NCBI GenBank assembly: GCA_031376425.1
Contig: JANMDR010000137.1
Coordinates: 1 to 25,188 of the forward strand
DNA from: JANMDR01 sp031376425
Lineage (GTDB): Bacteria > Pseudomonadota > Gammaproteobacteria > Burkholderiales > Usitatibacteraceae
Reading direction: 5' to 3'
DNA: 25,188 nucleotides
Both the position numbers and the translations under genes were made by a program. Positions 1-8,295 of this stretch are shown in pieces (the first letter of the stretch is position 1; each line of letters begins with the position of its first letter). Below the pieces are notes generated by a model. It was not told where the DNA came from, searched no databases, and worked only from the letters and a program-made list of their open reading frames with translations.

Positions 1-1478
1 GCCTCTAGCGCACGAAATTTGGCTACTTTTTCCAAACCCTCTAGGTCTTGGGCTTGTTGCCGTGCGATTTGTGCTTTTTTGTCGGACGCCACCGCATAGT
101 CACGTTGCTTTTCAGCGTCGTTTTTTGCCGCCAAGGTTTCAGCTTGTGCGACCTCGGCCTGCGCCCGCGCTGCAATCGCCGCCTGAGTCGCTGTTTCTGC
201 TACTCGTTTAGCCGCACTGGCGTTATCGCGCTCCATAACCGCAGCAATCGCTTGTTGTTGGGCGAGCTTTTTTTCCTCAAATAGACGCATCGAAAAGCCC
301 GCCGCCATTGCCACGAAGCCTGTGCCCGCAATCAGTGCAACAGCATAACGCCCTACCCATTTACGGGGGCGATAACCAGCAATTTCTGCTGCGGCATGCA
401 CATTTTCAGCATTGATGACACGCTTAATATCGTCGGCCATATTGGCGACGCTGCTATAACGCAAGCTAGGTAATTCATTGCAGGCTTTAGCAATAATGGC
501 GCGGGTTTCGCGCATTTTTAGGTGCTGCGGGGCAATAAAATTAGCGGTTCCGGGGCGCGCGGCAAAAGCGGCATCGGTTAAACAAAGTTCTTCCAACACT
601 TTACCTAAACTAAAAATATCGGATGCGGTAGTAATCGTTTTACCGGCTTTTTGTTCAGGGCTGGCGTAGCGCGGGGTGTAGGCTATCGCTGCGCCTGAAT
701 TTGCGATGACGGTGCGCGTGAGTTTGCTATCTGCCATTGCTGGTGCATCGCCGTCAGCAATACCAGCTTGATCGCCGCCTTGCCCCAGCAAACTGGCAAT
801 ACCAAAATCCAGCAAAATCGGCCGTCCGGCGGTGGTGACTAAGATATTTGCTGGCTTGATATCGCAGTGCACAATCAAGCGTTGATGGGCTACGGCCACC
901 GTTTCGCAAATGGGATGCAACAGCGCCAGTACATCTAAAAACGTCGCCTTTTTATCTACGCAATAAGCATCAAGCGCCATCCCTTCGATCAATTCCATCA
1001 CCAAATAAGGCTGGCCACTAGGTGTAGAGCCGCCATCAAAAAGCCGTGCAATATTAGGGTGCTTAAGACCCGCTAAAATTTGCCGCTCTTGCGAAAGCCG
1101 CGCCTTGGCCGACTCTGTGGGCAAGCCATGAATAACCTTGATAGCGACTTGCTGTTCAAACACTCCATCGGTGCGCTCAGCTAAAAACACCGAGCCCATC
1201 CCCCCCTCACCGATTTTCTCGACTAGCTTCCATGTACCCAGCACATCACCTGCTGCCATTTCTTCACTGAGTTGTGCGCTTAAATCCGTAACATGATGGG
1301 CAATGGCGGAAGAAAAATGGGTGTTATTGTCGCGCGCGTGACCGCACAGGCGCAGCACTTTTTCTATTAGCGCGGCATCATTTGTAAGCGCTCTCAGCGC
1401 CTCTTCTTGCTCGGCTTCTGGTAAATCAGCGACCGCATCAAACAGGTCGCGTATGTTTGGAAGGCTGGAAGTAGTCAT
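1..1478 (-). CDS. Membrane-anchored Ser/Thr protein kinase (PknB-like), C-terminus beyond window
   Basis: This gene starts at an ATG at 1478 and stays open to the window edge (492 codons visible). It is a eukaryotic-type Ser/Thr kinase, which transfers phosphate from ATP to protein Ser or Thr. Visible kinase motifs are a glycine loop GEGGMG (about residues 90-95), VAIK with Lys114, HCDIKPAN (204-211), DFG (224-226) and a TPRYASPEQ activation-segment end. The usual HRD arginine is Cys205, so it is a non-RD kinase. A Gly/Ala/Asp-rich stretch follows DFG. One hydrophobic segment at about 377-398 is followed by an Ala/Glu/Gln-rich, probably coiled-coil region that is cut off; such kinases often end in a TPR or sensor domain, which cannot be checked here. 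An N-terminal helical region of about 75 residues precedes the kinase fold. It begins 5 bp after the sigma-factor stop, without a clear ribosome site, so translation is probably coupled. The sigma factor is its likeliest substrate (inference). Confidence 0.93.
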   Translation of the reverse strand, partial: MTTSSLPNIRDLFDAVADLPEAEQEEALRALTNDAALIEKVLRLCGHARDNNTHFSSAIAHHVTDLSAQLSEEMAAGDVLGTWKLVEKIGEGGMGSVFLAERTDGVFEQQVAIKVIHGLPTESAKARLSQERQILAGLKHPNIARLFDGGSTPSGQPYLVMELIEGMALDAYCVDKKATFLDVLALLHPICETVAVAHQRLIVHCDIKPANILVTTAGRPILLDFGIASLLGQGGDQAGIADGDAPAMADSKLTRTVIANSGAAIAYTPRYASPEQKAGKTITTASDIFSLGKVLEELCLTDAAFAARPGTANFIAPQHLKMRETRAIIAKACNELPSLRYSSVANMADDIKRVINAENVHAAAEIAGYRPRKWVGRYAVALIAGTGFVAMAAGFSMRLFEEKKLAQQQAIAAVMERDNASAAKRVAETATQAAIAARAQAEVAQAETLAAKNDAEKQRDYAVASDKKAQIARQQAQDLEGLEKVAKFRALE

Positions 1479-1483
1479 TTTTA

Positions 1484-2068
1484 TTAGCTGCTACGTACAA
1501 TGTCAGTGGCAAACACGCGACCAAAGCGCAAATCGCGATCAACTGCGGGTACCGAAATATCAAGCAACTCGGCAATATCTTCACGCGCCATCCCCGCAAA
1601 ATAGCTTAGATGCATGATTTGCGCGCAACGTGGATCCTCCTGATCCAACCGCTGCAGCGCTTCATCCAGGGCAAGAAGCTCAATGGTAGCATCAACACCT
1701 TCGGCATTTAATTTAGGCAAGGTCACCCGCACCCCGGCGTCATTCCCGCGTTTATCGAGCATGCTCGCTCGTGCATGGTCAATCAGCAACCCGCGCATTT
1801 TTAGCGACATCATGGCTAAAAAATGGGCGCTGTTCTTCAACGCTACATCCGATTTACCCATGCAAATAATCGCATCGTGAAGCACTTCGGTTGGCGAAAT
1901 TAACACCGCACCCGCTTCCCGCACCCGAGCAGCTGCCATGCGCCGTAGCTGCGCATAACAAGCTTCAATAAGCTCATTAAAAGCCGGACTATTCATGCCC
2001 TGCTGCGATTGATGCCAAACCTCAATCAATTGCGTAAGTGAATTTGCAGCCATCAATGGGAATTTCAT
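1484..2068 (-). CDS. ECF-type sigma factor of the kinase-linked class (Sigma70_ECF, ECF43-like)
   Basis: This 194-residue protein has the two-domain layout of ECF sigma factors. Region 2 is at about residues 28-105, and region 4 at about 130-190 has the helix-turn-helix AREDIAELLDISVPAVDRDL. It resembles the Sigma70_ECF family (PF07638), whose members often sit next to Ser/Thr kinases rather than anti-sigma factors. In region 2.2, where ordinary ECF factors carry an acidic DAED-like motif, this protein has Ser58-Pro59-Thr60-Glu61 ahead of VLHDA. The other ECF factor in this window has LAEE there. In the EcfP/PknT pair of Vibrio parahaemolyticus, kinase phosphorylation of a threonine in this region restores the missing charge and activates the factor; Thr60 is the comparable candidate here (inference). 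The start at 2068 has an AAGGG about 10 bases upstream; Met6 is an alternative. It forms an operon with the kinase gene. Confidence 0.9.
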   Translation of the reverse strand: MKFPLMAANSLTQLIEVWHQSQQGMNSPAFNELIEACYAQLRRMAAARVREAGAVLISPTEVLHDAIICMGKSDVALKNSAHFLAMMSLKMRGLLIDHARASMLDKRGNDAGVRVTLPKLNAEGVDATIELLALDEALQRLDQEDPRCAQIMHLSYFAGMAREDIAELLDISVPAVDRDLRFGRVFATDIVRSS

Positions 2069-2401
2069 TTACAAATGACCCTTTTTGCGTTTGACGTTTA
2101 GCGCGGAATGGAAGAGCTATAGACGGGATAAACACTAAACGACAAAAAAGGGAAAAATTATCAGGCGTGAGAAAATAAATTTATTATTTTATTGCGCCAT
2201 TGGCACATACAAATATTAGGATACGCCAAATATTGGGAAGCCGATTAGGTCAACAACGACATCAAATTTAAGAAGCAGTTTCTGGCAAGAGTGTGCAAGT
2301 AGCTTAAAATATAATTATGAATTGCCGAAATCTCAATAAAGCACTGCAATTTGAGGGCAAGCTCCAAACACTGATCAAAAGGCGTGCGGTAAATCTAAAT
2401 C
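2069..2401. other. AT-rich divergent intergenic region
   Basis: These 333 bp separate the minus-strand sigma/kinase operon from the plus-strand glycosyltransferase pair. No coding region with recognisable features was found. A perfect TATAAT lies at 2310-2315 on the plus strand, about 85 bases before the glycosyltransferase start, but without a convincing -35 at normal spacing. The stretch 2155-2225 is very A/T-rich. No tRNA, terminator or repeat was seen. Confidence 0.6.
2116..2145 (-). promoter_or_regulatory. Candidate sigma-70 promoter for the sigma/kinase operon
   Basis: Read on the minus strand, TTGTCG (2145-2140) and TATAGC (2121-2116) are separated by 18 bases, about 48 bases upstream of the sigma-factor start. 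The match is moderate and no other strong candidate was seen on this strand, so this is only a suggestion. Confidence 0.25.
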
Positions 2402-3448
2402 ATGACGATGCAAATTCTTTCTAACGCTGCCAATAATTCTGAACAAAATCCACCGCACACGGACTTAATCGCGCCTTTGGCGCAAACACCCGCCGTGGCA
2501 AATATCGCGGTAGTCATTCCCGCTTATCGCGTGACCGCACATATTGCCGCCTTGATTGCCGCAATACCGAGCCACGTCTGGCGCATTTATGTGGTGGACG
2601 ATTGTTGTCCAGAAAAAAGTGGCGATTTCGTCACGGAACATAATCGAGATAGCCGAGTTGTAGTATTACGCAACGCCGTAAACCTTGGCGTAGGCGGTGC
2701 AGTGATGCGTGGCTACAGGCAAGCTGCAGCCGAGGGCGCTACCGTCATCGTGAAGCTTGACGGCGATGGGCAAATGAATCCAGCGTTAATCGAAAAGTTC
2801 GTTAGACCCATACTTTTGGGGCAAGCCGACTACACCAAAGGCAACCGCTTTTATGATCTTCGTAAAATACGCTCGATGCCGGTGGTTCGTATTATTGGAA
2901 ATATGGGACTTTCGTTTGTGAGTAAGCTTTCTTCGGGTTACTGGCAGATTTTTGATCCCACAAACGGTTTCACCGCTATTCACGCCAAACTAATTGATCG
3001 CCTGCCGTTGGAGCACATTAGCGAGCGCTATTTTTTTGAATCTGATTTATTGTTTCGACTCAATACCATTCGCGCGCTGGTGCTGGATATCCCAATGGAT
3101 GCGCACTATGCCGACGAAATAAGCCACTTAAAAATTCGCCATATTATGCTGGAATTTGGCTTCAAACACTGCAGAAACTTTGCTAAACGTATTGCTTACA
3201 ACTATTTTCTACGCGATATGTCGGCTGCATCTCTAGAACTGATTGCCGGCTTATCTTTAATGTTATTTGGCAGTATTTTTGGTGCGATAACTTGGACCGA
3301 ATCAATCAGCACCGGACGCGCAGCACCATTGGGTACAATTATGTTGGCGGCGTTACCGTTACTTCTGGGCTTCCAGTTACTGTTGGCGTTTTTAAGCTTC
3401 GACGTCAACGCACAGGTACGCCGCCCGCTACATTTAGACCTCATCTAG
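2402..3448 (+). CDS. Family 2 glycosyltransferase, polyprenyl-phosphate sugar synthase-like, membrane-anchored
   Basis: This 348-residue protein has a GT-A fold typical of GT2 enzymes related to dolichyl-phosphate mannose synthase. Visible motifs are VVIPAYR (about 37-43), VDD (65-67), NLGVGGAVMRGY (94-105) and the metal/nucleotide-sugar DxD in KLDGDGQ (D120, D122), followed by a GNRF motif and an FDPTNGF segment. Two hydrophobic helices near the C-terminus (about 280-300 and 310-335) would hold it in the inner membrane. Such enzymes move a sugar from a nucleotide donor to undecaprenyl phosphate. The exact sugar and acceptor cannot be read from sequence. The DUF2142 membrane protein starts 10 bp downstream, so the pair is probably an operon in which this enzyme makes the lipid-linked donor. 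The first ~30 residues are low-complexity and poorly conserved in type. Confidence 0.9.
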   Translation: MTMQILSNAANNSEQNPPHTDLIAPLAQTPAVANIAVVIPAYRVTAHIAALIAAIPSHVWRIYVVDDCCPEKSGDFVTEHNRDSRVVVLRNAVNLGVGGAVMRGYRQAAAEGATVIVKLDGDGQMNPALIEKFVRPILLGQADYTKGNRFYDLRKIRSMPVVRIIGNMGLSFVSKLSSGYWQIFDPTNGFTAIHAKLIDRLPLEHISERYFFESDLLFRLNTIRALVLDIPMDAHYADEISHLKIRHIMLEFGFKHCRNFAKRIAYNYFLRDMSAASLELIAGLSLMLFGSIFGAITWTESISTGRAAPLGTIMLAALPLLLGFQLLLAFLSFDVNAQVRRPLHLDLI

Positions 3449-3458
3449 CCGGTTTGTC

Positions 3459-4880
3459 ATGCATCCAAATACACTTGTCCAGCCACCTAATTCATCAGCA
3501 CTGAAGTCTCGCGTACGTCGTCTGTTAGCGGTGCCGCACGCTGTAATTGTTACCTTGGCGTTGCTATACGGCATCATTTTGGGCGTAGTTATTCCGCCGT
3601 TACAATCGCCCGATGAAGCAGCCCACATCACGCAAGCCGCGGTGCTTTCGCATGGCGTTGTATTCGGAAAGTCGGCTGACAAAACTCTTCCGGGAGGCCA
3701 AATAGATTCGAATTTGACGCAGTATTTCGACCTCTATGATCAATTGCGAAAGGGTCCAAATAAGTTCACCCCCGCTTTACGAGGACACGGAGATGCGCTC
3801 ATGCATAGCGGCAAAACCGAATTTGCAGCCACTCCAGCCACGAGCTATTACCTGCCTATTGTGTATTTTCCGCAAGCTATGGCTTTGGCTATAGGCAGAT
3901 GGGTAAATCTATCTGTGGGCAAAACGATCCAGTTGGCGCGCGCATTTGCTTTTTTAACAAGCTTGGCAATTTTGTACTTTGCCATTAGGTTGTATCCACC
4001 CAATATGTTTGTGCTCACCATTTTGTTTCTGCCGATGTTTTTATTTCAGGTTGCGTGCAGCGGTATCGACGGTATCACCACCGCTACCGCTGTTTTTGCG
4101 CTAGGTTATTTTATGCGAAGCATGAACACATCATGGCACCCCGCTGCACACCTTGAGTTCGCTTTTGCAACTGCGCTGTTGGTGCTGTGCACTACTAGAC
4201 AGCACTTAACACCGATGCTGCTGCTACCTTTCTTTCTCTATTTTTTACGCCGCGAACGAAAACTACTCGCACTCGGCTTGACGCTATTTATACTCACACT
4301 TGCGTGGACGTTGTTTGCAATGGATAGCACCAGCAGCGTAGCACCCAGTGTGATGCCGACGCTAAAGCATTACTTAGCCGCGCCAGCGACGGCGCTTACA
4401 ATCACTACCGCAACCATTTTTAATCTGAGTAATCTACGTGATTACATCAACGCATTTATTGGCATTTTAGGCTGGCTAGATACGCCAATGCAGCCTTGGT
4501 TCTATAAAATAGTTGGTGTTTTTGCTATCGTCTCGGCGGGACTATCGTTTAGCACAAAGAGCACTAAAACTGAATGGGCGGCGCGGGGGTTTTTGTTAGT
4601 CTTAAGCGTAACGTCCAGCGCACTCGTTTTCCTCATCATGATGGTGGTCTGGACAAAACTTCCCGCAAGCCACATAGAGGGCGTGCAAGGTCGTTATTTT
4701 TTTGTACCAGCGCTCATGTTTGCTTATGGATTGAGCGGGGCAAATATCGCATGGCAGTACCGCCGAATGAAGATCGGGCTACTTTGTGTATTCATGCTGC
4801 TTACAACCTCCAATACGATCTACATCATAGTTGACTGGCATTACTCAGCAACACCGATGCTGTCCAGCATGAATAACTAA
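3459..4880 (+). CDS. DUF2142 polytopic membrane protein, probable GT-C-like glycosyltransferase
   Basis: This 473-residue, strongly hydrophobic protein has about ten or more predicted membrane helices. A first helix (about 28-46) is followed at once by a periplasmic PPLQSPDEAAH motif (46-56) with an acidic pair (D52, E53) and His56. Late in the protein there is GVQGRYFF (408-415). Both motifs are characteristic of DUF2142 (PF09913), and the acidic motif after helix 1 is placed like the catalytic acid of GT-C enzymes that use polyprenyl-phosphate sugars. The activity of the family is not established, so the catalytic role is inference. It follows a GT2 gene by 10 bp and ends 30 bp from the convergent tilS gene; no hairpin terminator was seen in that gap. 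Confidence 0.85.
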   Translation: MHPNTLVQPPNSSALKSRVRRLLAVPHAVIVTLALLYGIILGVVIPPLQSPDEAAHITQAAVLSHGVVFGKSADKTLPGGQIDSNLTQYFDLYDQLRKGPNKFTPALRGHGDALMHSGKTEFAATPATSYYLPIVYFPQAMALAIGRWVNLSVGKTIQLARAFAFLTSLAILYFAIRLYPPNMFVLTILFLPMFLFQVACSGIDGITTATAVFALGYFMRSMNTSWHPAAHLEFAFATALLVLCTTRQHLTPMLLLPFFLYFLRRERKLLALGLTLFILTLAWTLFAMDSTSSVAPSVMPTLKHYLAAPATALTITTATIFNLSNLRDYINAFIGILGWLDTPMQPWFYKIVGVFAIVSAGLSFSTKSTKTEWAARGFLLVLSVTSSALVFLIMMVVWTKLPASHIEGVQGRYFFVPALMFAYGLSGANIAWQYRRMKIGLLCVFMLLTTSNTIYIIVDWHYSATPMLSSMNN

Positions 4881-4910
4881 GTTACCTCCGGCGTGGTTCT
4901 CGGTCGGGAG

Positions 4911-5930
4911 TTAATCCAAATCAATGGCTTTTACCCGCTTAAGCCACAATCCATTCCGCTTGCGGGTAATCACCACCTGATGCCCGCCGGCTCTGTTTGG
5001 GCGATTGGCTTGCACCGGACGAAACAATAGCCCTGCCCACGTTACGAGCTCAGCGTGGGTGAATTGATTAAAACCTTGCCAACGTAAGAAATAATACAGA
5101 GCATTGGTTTGCCGCGCCAGCGGCAGCGTATCTAGGGCTTCAATATTCATCATACTAATCGCCTGAAGCGTACCTATTTTAGGGCGTGTAGGGCAATGAT
5201 CTAGCGCCTGAATACCCAAATCAATCCGCGCCAATGCCTCCGCAAATTCTGCATGTTCTTGGGCGTGCTGAGTAATGCGGCTAATCGCTTGTTTAGCTTG
5301 TGGAAAATGCGTTTGTAGGCTCGGCAATGCTTCATTGCGCAGGAAATTACGGGTATGGGCGGTATCGGTATTCGAGGTATCTTCTACCCACTTTAGCTGA
5401 TGTTGCGCCACATAGGCTTCAATTTGCGCACGATTTATGTTTAACCATGGCCGCAATAACTGCGTACGCCCATTTAGTGGCCGACTTACTTGCATGCCAC
5501 CCAAGCCAGTTAATCCGGCTCCCCGAAATAGACGGTGCAAGGTAGTTTCAATTTGGTCATCCGCATGGTGTGCCAACAAAATGGCATCTACGTCCATCTG
5601 TGCAAAAGCCTGATAGCGAGCCGCCCGCGCGTGAGATTCAACCCCTGCGGTATTGGCATGATCAATGTTTACCGCTATTTGCGTATGCGCCACATTAAGC
5701 GCCACGCACTGCTGTGCGCAAAACTCAGCCCACGCGCTAGCCTGTGCACTCAAACCGTGATGAATGTGAATGGCACGAAGCTGCATCGGAATAAGATCAC
5801 GCAATGCGCACGTGGCGTGCAGGAGGGCTATGGAATCGCGGCCGCCGCTCAAAGCCACCGCTACTGTCGGCGCAGGATCACCGAGCGCTCGAACGCATTG
5901 ACTGAGTGCGGTTTGAAGGTCGATACGCAA
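4911..5930 (-). CDS. tilS: tRNA(Ile)-lysidine synthase, short form
   Basis: TilS uses ATP and lysine to convert C34 of the CAU-anticodon tRNA-Ile to lysidine, so that it reads AUA and is charged with isoleucine. The N-terminal PP-loop SGGRDS (residues 28-33) is clear. It is followed by HIHHGLS, an LLAHHADDQIETTLHRL segment and RNFLRNE, all typical of the N-terminal TilS domain. At 339 residues it is shorter than the roughly 430 of E. coli TilS: the central substrate-binding region is present, but the usual C-terminal TilS domain looks reduced or absent. It lies 13 bp downstream of accA on the same strand, the arrangement common in betaproteobacteria, and probably shares its transcript. The lysC gene that often follows is missing. 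Confidence 0.95.
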   Translation of the reverse strand: MRIDLQTALSQCVRALGDPAPTVAVALSGGRDSIALLHATCALRDLIPMQLRAIHIHHGLSAQASAWAEFCAQQCVALNVAHTQIAVNIDHANTAGVESHARAARYQAFAQMDVDAILLAHHADDQIETTLHRLFRGAGLTGLGGMQVSRPLNGRTQLLRPWLNINRAQIEAYVAQHQLKWVEDTSNTDTAHTRNFLRNEALPSLQTHFPQAKQAISRITQHAQEHAEFAEALARIDLGIQALDHCPTRPKIGTLQAISMMNIEALDTLPLARQTNALYYFLRWQGFNQFTHAELVTWAGLLFRPVQANRPNRAGGHQVVITRKRNGLWLKRVKAIDLD

Positions 5931-5943
5931 ATTCGCGATTTTA

Positions 5944-6915
5944 CTACTCCGAAATTTCCTTAAACTTGCCCAATTGCAGCAGTTTCTTCTGCCGCTCCAA
6001 CACCAGCTTATCTGCCGGCAACTCTTGCAGCGTTTTTAAGCTATCAGCGATCGCTTTTTTGAGCGTTAGCGCCATGGCTGCAGGATCACGATGTGCGCCA
6101 CCCATGGGTTCGGTGAGTACCTTATCGATTAAGCCCAGCGCTTTTAATTTTGGGGCCGTAATGTTCAGTGCTTCGGCCGCATCAGCGGATTTGGCATTGT
6201 CCTTCCACAAAATGGCGGCGCATCCTTCAGGTGAAATAACGGAATAGGTGGAGTATTGCAGCATAAATGTGACATCACCTACGGCAATTGCTAATGCGCC
6301 GCCAGAGCCACCTTCGCCGATAATGGTACAAATAATGGGCACGCGTAAACCCGCCATGACGTACAAATTTTGGCCTATCGCTTCAGATTGGCCGCGTTCT
6401 TCGGCACCTACACCGGGATAAGCACCGGGGGTATCAATAAAGGTGAGCAGCGGGATATTAAATTTTTCGGCTAACTTCATAAAGCGCAGCGCTTTACGGT
6501 AGCCTTCCGGCTTAGGCATACCAAAATTGCGATACTGGCGGTCTTTCGTGTCGCGGCCTTTTTGATGTCCGATTACCATCACGCTTTGCCCATTAAATCG
6601 TGCTAAGCCACCAACAATGGCAGGGTCGTCGGCGTAGCTTCTATCACCATGTAGTTCTTCAAAATCAGTGGTGATGGCGGCGATGTAGTCTAAGGTGTAG
6701 GGGCGCGATTCATGACGTGCCACTTGAGAAATTTGCCATGCGCCAAGTTTGGCGTAAATATCTTTAGATAATCCTTGGCTTTTTTTGGCGAGCTTATCAA
6801 TTTCAGCTGAAATATCGAGTGCTGAATCGTCTTGCACGAAGCGCAGTTCTTCTATTTTTGCTTCTAATTCAGCAATGGGTTGTTCAAAGTCGAGGAATTT
6901 AATTTTTGATGTCAT
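5944..6915 (-). CDS. accA: Acetyl-CoA carboxylase carboxyltransferase subunit alpha
   Basis: AccA pairs with AccD to transfer the carboxyl group from biotin-BCCP to acetyl-CoA, giving malonyl-CoA for fatty acid synthesis in the cytoplasm. The 323-residue length matches the family (319 in E. coli). Recognisable segments include FLDFEQPI at the N-terminus, a helical dimer region, RPYTLDYI, FEELHGDR, QKGRDTKDR, FGMPKPEGYRKA, FIDTPGAYPG and GEGGSGGALAI of the crotonase-like core, and a SPEGCAAILWKD motif. The ATG at 6915 opens the conserved N-terminus directly. tilS follows 13 bp after the stop. The 188-bp region upstream is shared with the divergent adenosyltransferase gene. Confidence 0.98.
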   Translation of the reverse strand: MTSKIKFLDFEQPIAELEAKIEELRFVQDDSALDISAEIDKLAKKSQGLSKDIYAKLGAWQISQVARHESRPYTLDYIAAITTDFEELHGDRSYADDPAIVGGLARFNGQSVMVIGHQKGRDTKDRQYRNFGMPKPEGYRKALRFMKLAEKFNIPLLTFIDTPGAYPGVGAEERGQSEAIGQNLYVMAGLRVPIICTIIGEGGSGGALAIAVGDVTFMLQYSTYSVISPEGCAAILWKDNAKSADAAEALNITAPKLKALGLIDKVLTEPMGGAHRDPAAMALTLKKAIADSLKTLQELPADKLVLERQKKLLQLGKFKEISE

Positions 6916-7103
6916 TGAGTATTTTTTTAACCACGGGGTGAGTTGCGACTATTCACATGCGGTCTGTGCTTTACAGTAAGTTACAATGATACCAAGGCTT
7001 AGGCATCTCTGCCACGTATCCACATCCACCAGTTAACGAAGCACGTAGCGTTCTTGTGTCTTCGTCACCTATCTTCGTTACCCTCAATTTTTCTAAACTA
7101 TCT
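6916..7103. other. Divergent intergenic region between accA and the adenosyltransferase gene
   Basis: This spacer must carry promoters for both directions. On the plus strand a TACAAT at 6982-6987 is the best -10-like hexamer, with no good -35 at 16-18 bases. A GTG at 7056 could extend the plus-strand gene by 16 residues, but the extension is not conserved in type. No riboswitch-like cobalamin box was recognised by eye. Confidence 0.4.
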
Positions 7104-7718
7104 ATGGCTAATCGACTTTATAAAATCACCACACGCACTGGCGATGAGGGGGTAACTGGCTTAGGCGATGGCGCACGCGTATCAAAAAGTGTGCCGCGCA
7201 TTGCTGCCATGGGTGATGTGGATGAATTAAATAGTGTATTGGGGGTACTGGTTGCCAGCATAAATACCACACGACAACTTCCCGAAAATACCGATAGTAC
7301 GGAAACTGCTAAGGCCTTCTATACGCAAACGCTTAGCCAACTTTCACGTATTCAAAACGATTTATTTGATCTTGGCGGCGAAATTTGTATTCCGGGCTAT
7401 CAACTTTTACATGTGCAACAAGTGGCGAATTTAGATGCGTGGATTGCGGCTGGTAATGCGCAATTACAACCGCTAAAGGAGTTTATTTTGCCCGGTGGCA
7501 GTGTTGCTGCGGCGCAGGCGCATATAGCCCGTACCGTGTGCAGGCGCGCCGAGCGGGCATGTGTGACCTTAGCGCAAAGCGAGACGGTGCCCGCATTGAC
7601 GTTACAATACTTAAATCGCTTGTCCGATCTACTTTTTGTGTTGGCTCGAAATTTGAATCATGCTGCAGGCCAAGCCGATATCTGCTGGGAACGCTTTCAA
7701 GCTCAATCTACCGAATAA
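7104..7718 (+). CDS. pduO: PduO-type ATP:cob(I)alamin adenosyltransferase
   Basis: This enzyme attaches the 5'-deoxyadenosyl group of ATP to cob(I)alamin to form coenzyme B12. The 204-residue protein shows the PduO/MMAB signature in order: KITTRTGDEG at the N-terminus (phosphate binding), GDVDELNSVLG, LFDLGGEICIP, EFILPGGS, ARTVCRRAER and YLNRLSDLLFVLAR. ATG 7104 is preferred because it places the conserved TRTGD motif at residues 10-14; an upstream GTG at 7056 adds an atypical leader. It ends 16 bp before the ECF sigma factor gene and probably shares its transcript, an unusual pairing with no obvious biochemical reason. No other cobalamin gene is nearby. Confidence 0.95.
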   Translation: MANRLYKITTRTGDEGVTGLGDGARVSKSVPRIAAMGDVDELNSVLGVLVASINTTRQLPENTDSTETAKAFYTQTLSQLSRIQNDLFDLGGEICIPGYQLLHVQQVANLDAWIAAGNAQLQPLKEFILPGGSVAAAQAHIARTVCRRAERACVTLAQSETVPALTLQYLNRLSDLLFVLARNLNHAAGQADICWERFQAQSTE

Positions 7719-7734
7719 TTTAGTCAAAAAACTC

Positions 7735-8295
7735 ATGACCGACATTAATCAAGAACTAACTGCCCTGCTCGCGCAAACCGGCTTAGGCGACCGGCGTGCC
7801 TTTGCGAATTTATATGAATCAACAAAATCGAAACTGTTTGGCGTTGCGCTACGTATAGTTAAAGAGCGGCAGTTAGCCGAAGAAGTGTTACAGGATAGTT
7901 TTGTGAATATTTGGAACAATGCACGCAATTACAACGCTGAAAAAGCCGCCCCGATGACGTGGATGACCGCCATTGTGCGCAATCGCAGCCTTGATTTGGT
8001 GCGCCGCCCCCACCTAGAAACCCAAGATGAAGATGATTTTTTTACCCTAAACATGGTGGACGAGGCGTTAAGCCCGGCCGCCGCCCTAGCCCAAAAGCGC
8101 GATGCCTCACGTGTAGAGAACTGCATGCGGGCGCTGGATGCGGATCAACGCCAAGCTATTGCCTTAGCGTTTTTTGATGGTTTGAGCCATGCTGAAGTGG
8201 CAACGCACCTCAAAAAACCGCTGGGCACCATTAAAACCCATGTACGACGCGGTATGATTAAAATGAAAGACTGTTTAGGGGGAGTAGCAGCATGA
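7735..8295 (+). CDS. ECF RNA polymerase sigma factor (SigK/RpoE-like) with cognate anti-sigma factor
   Basis: This 186-residue group-4 sigma factor has region 2 at about residues 22-92, with LAEEVLQDSFVNIW (the standard acidic region 2.2) and MTWMTAIVRNRSLDLVR. Region 4 is at about 120-180, with the helix-turn-helix LSHAEVATHLKKPLGTIKTHV. It would direct RNA polymerase to a small set of stress or envelope promoters when released by its anti-sigma factor. ATG 7735 is chosen over an in-frame start at 7660, which would overlap the adenosyltransferase gene by 59 bp. The stop TGA overlaps the ATG of the anti-sigma gene (ATGA at 8292-8295), the usual coupling for such pairs. Confidence 0.96.
   Translation: MTDINQELTALLAQTGLGDRRAFANLYESTKSKLFGVALRIVKERQLAEEVLQDSFVNIWNNARNYNAEKAAPMTWMTAIVRNRSLDLVRRPHLETQDEDDFFTLNMVDEALSPAAALAQKRDASRVENCMRALDADQRQAIALAFFDGLSHAEVATHLKKPLGTIKTHVRRGMIKMKDCLGGVAA

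Noticed and set aside
5535..5963. Plus-strand frame of 142 codons over tilS
   Set aside because: Antisense to the conserved PP-loop region of tilS and without recognisable features.
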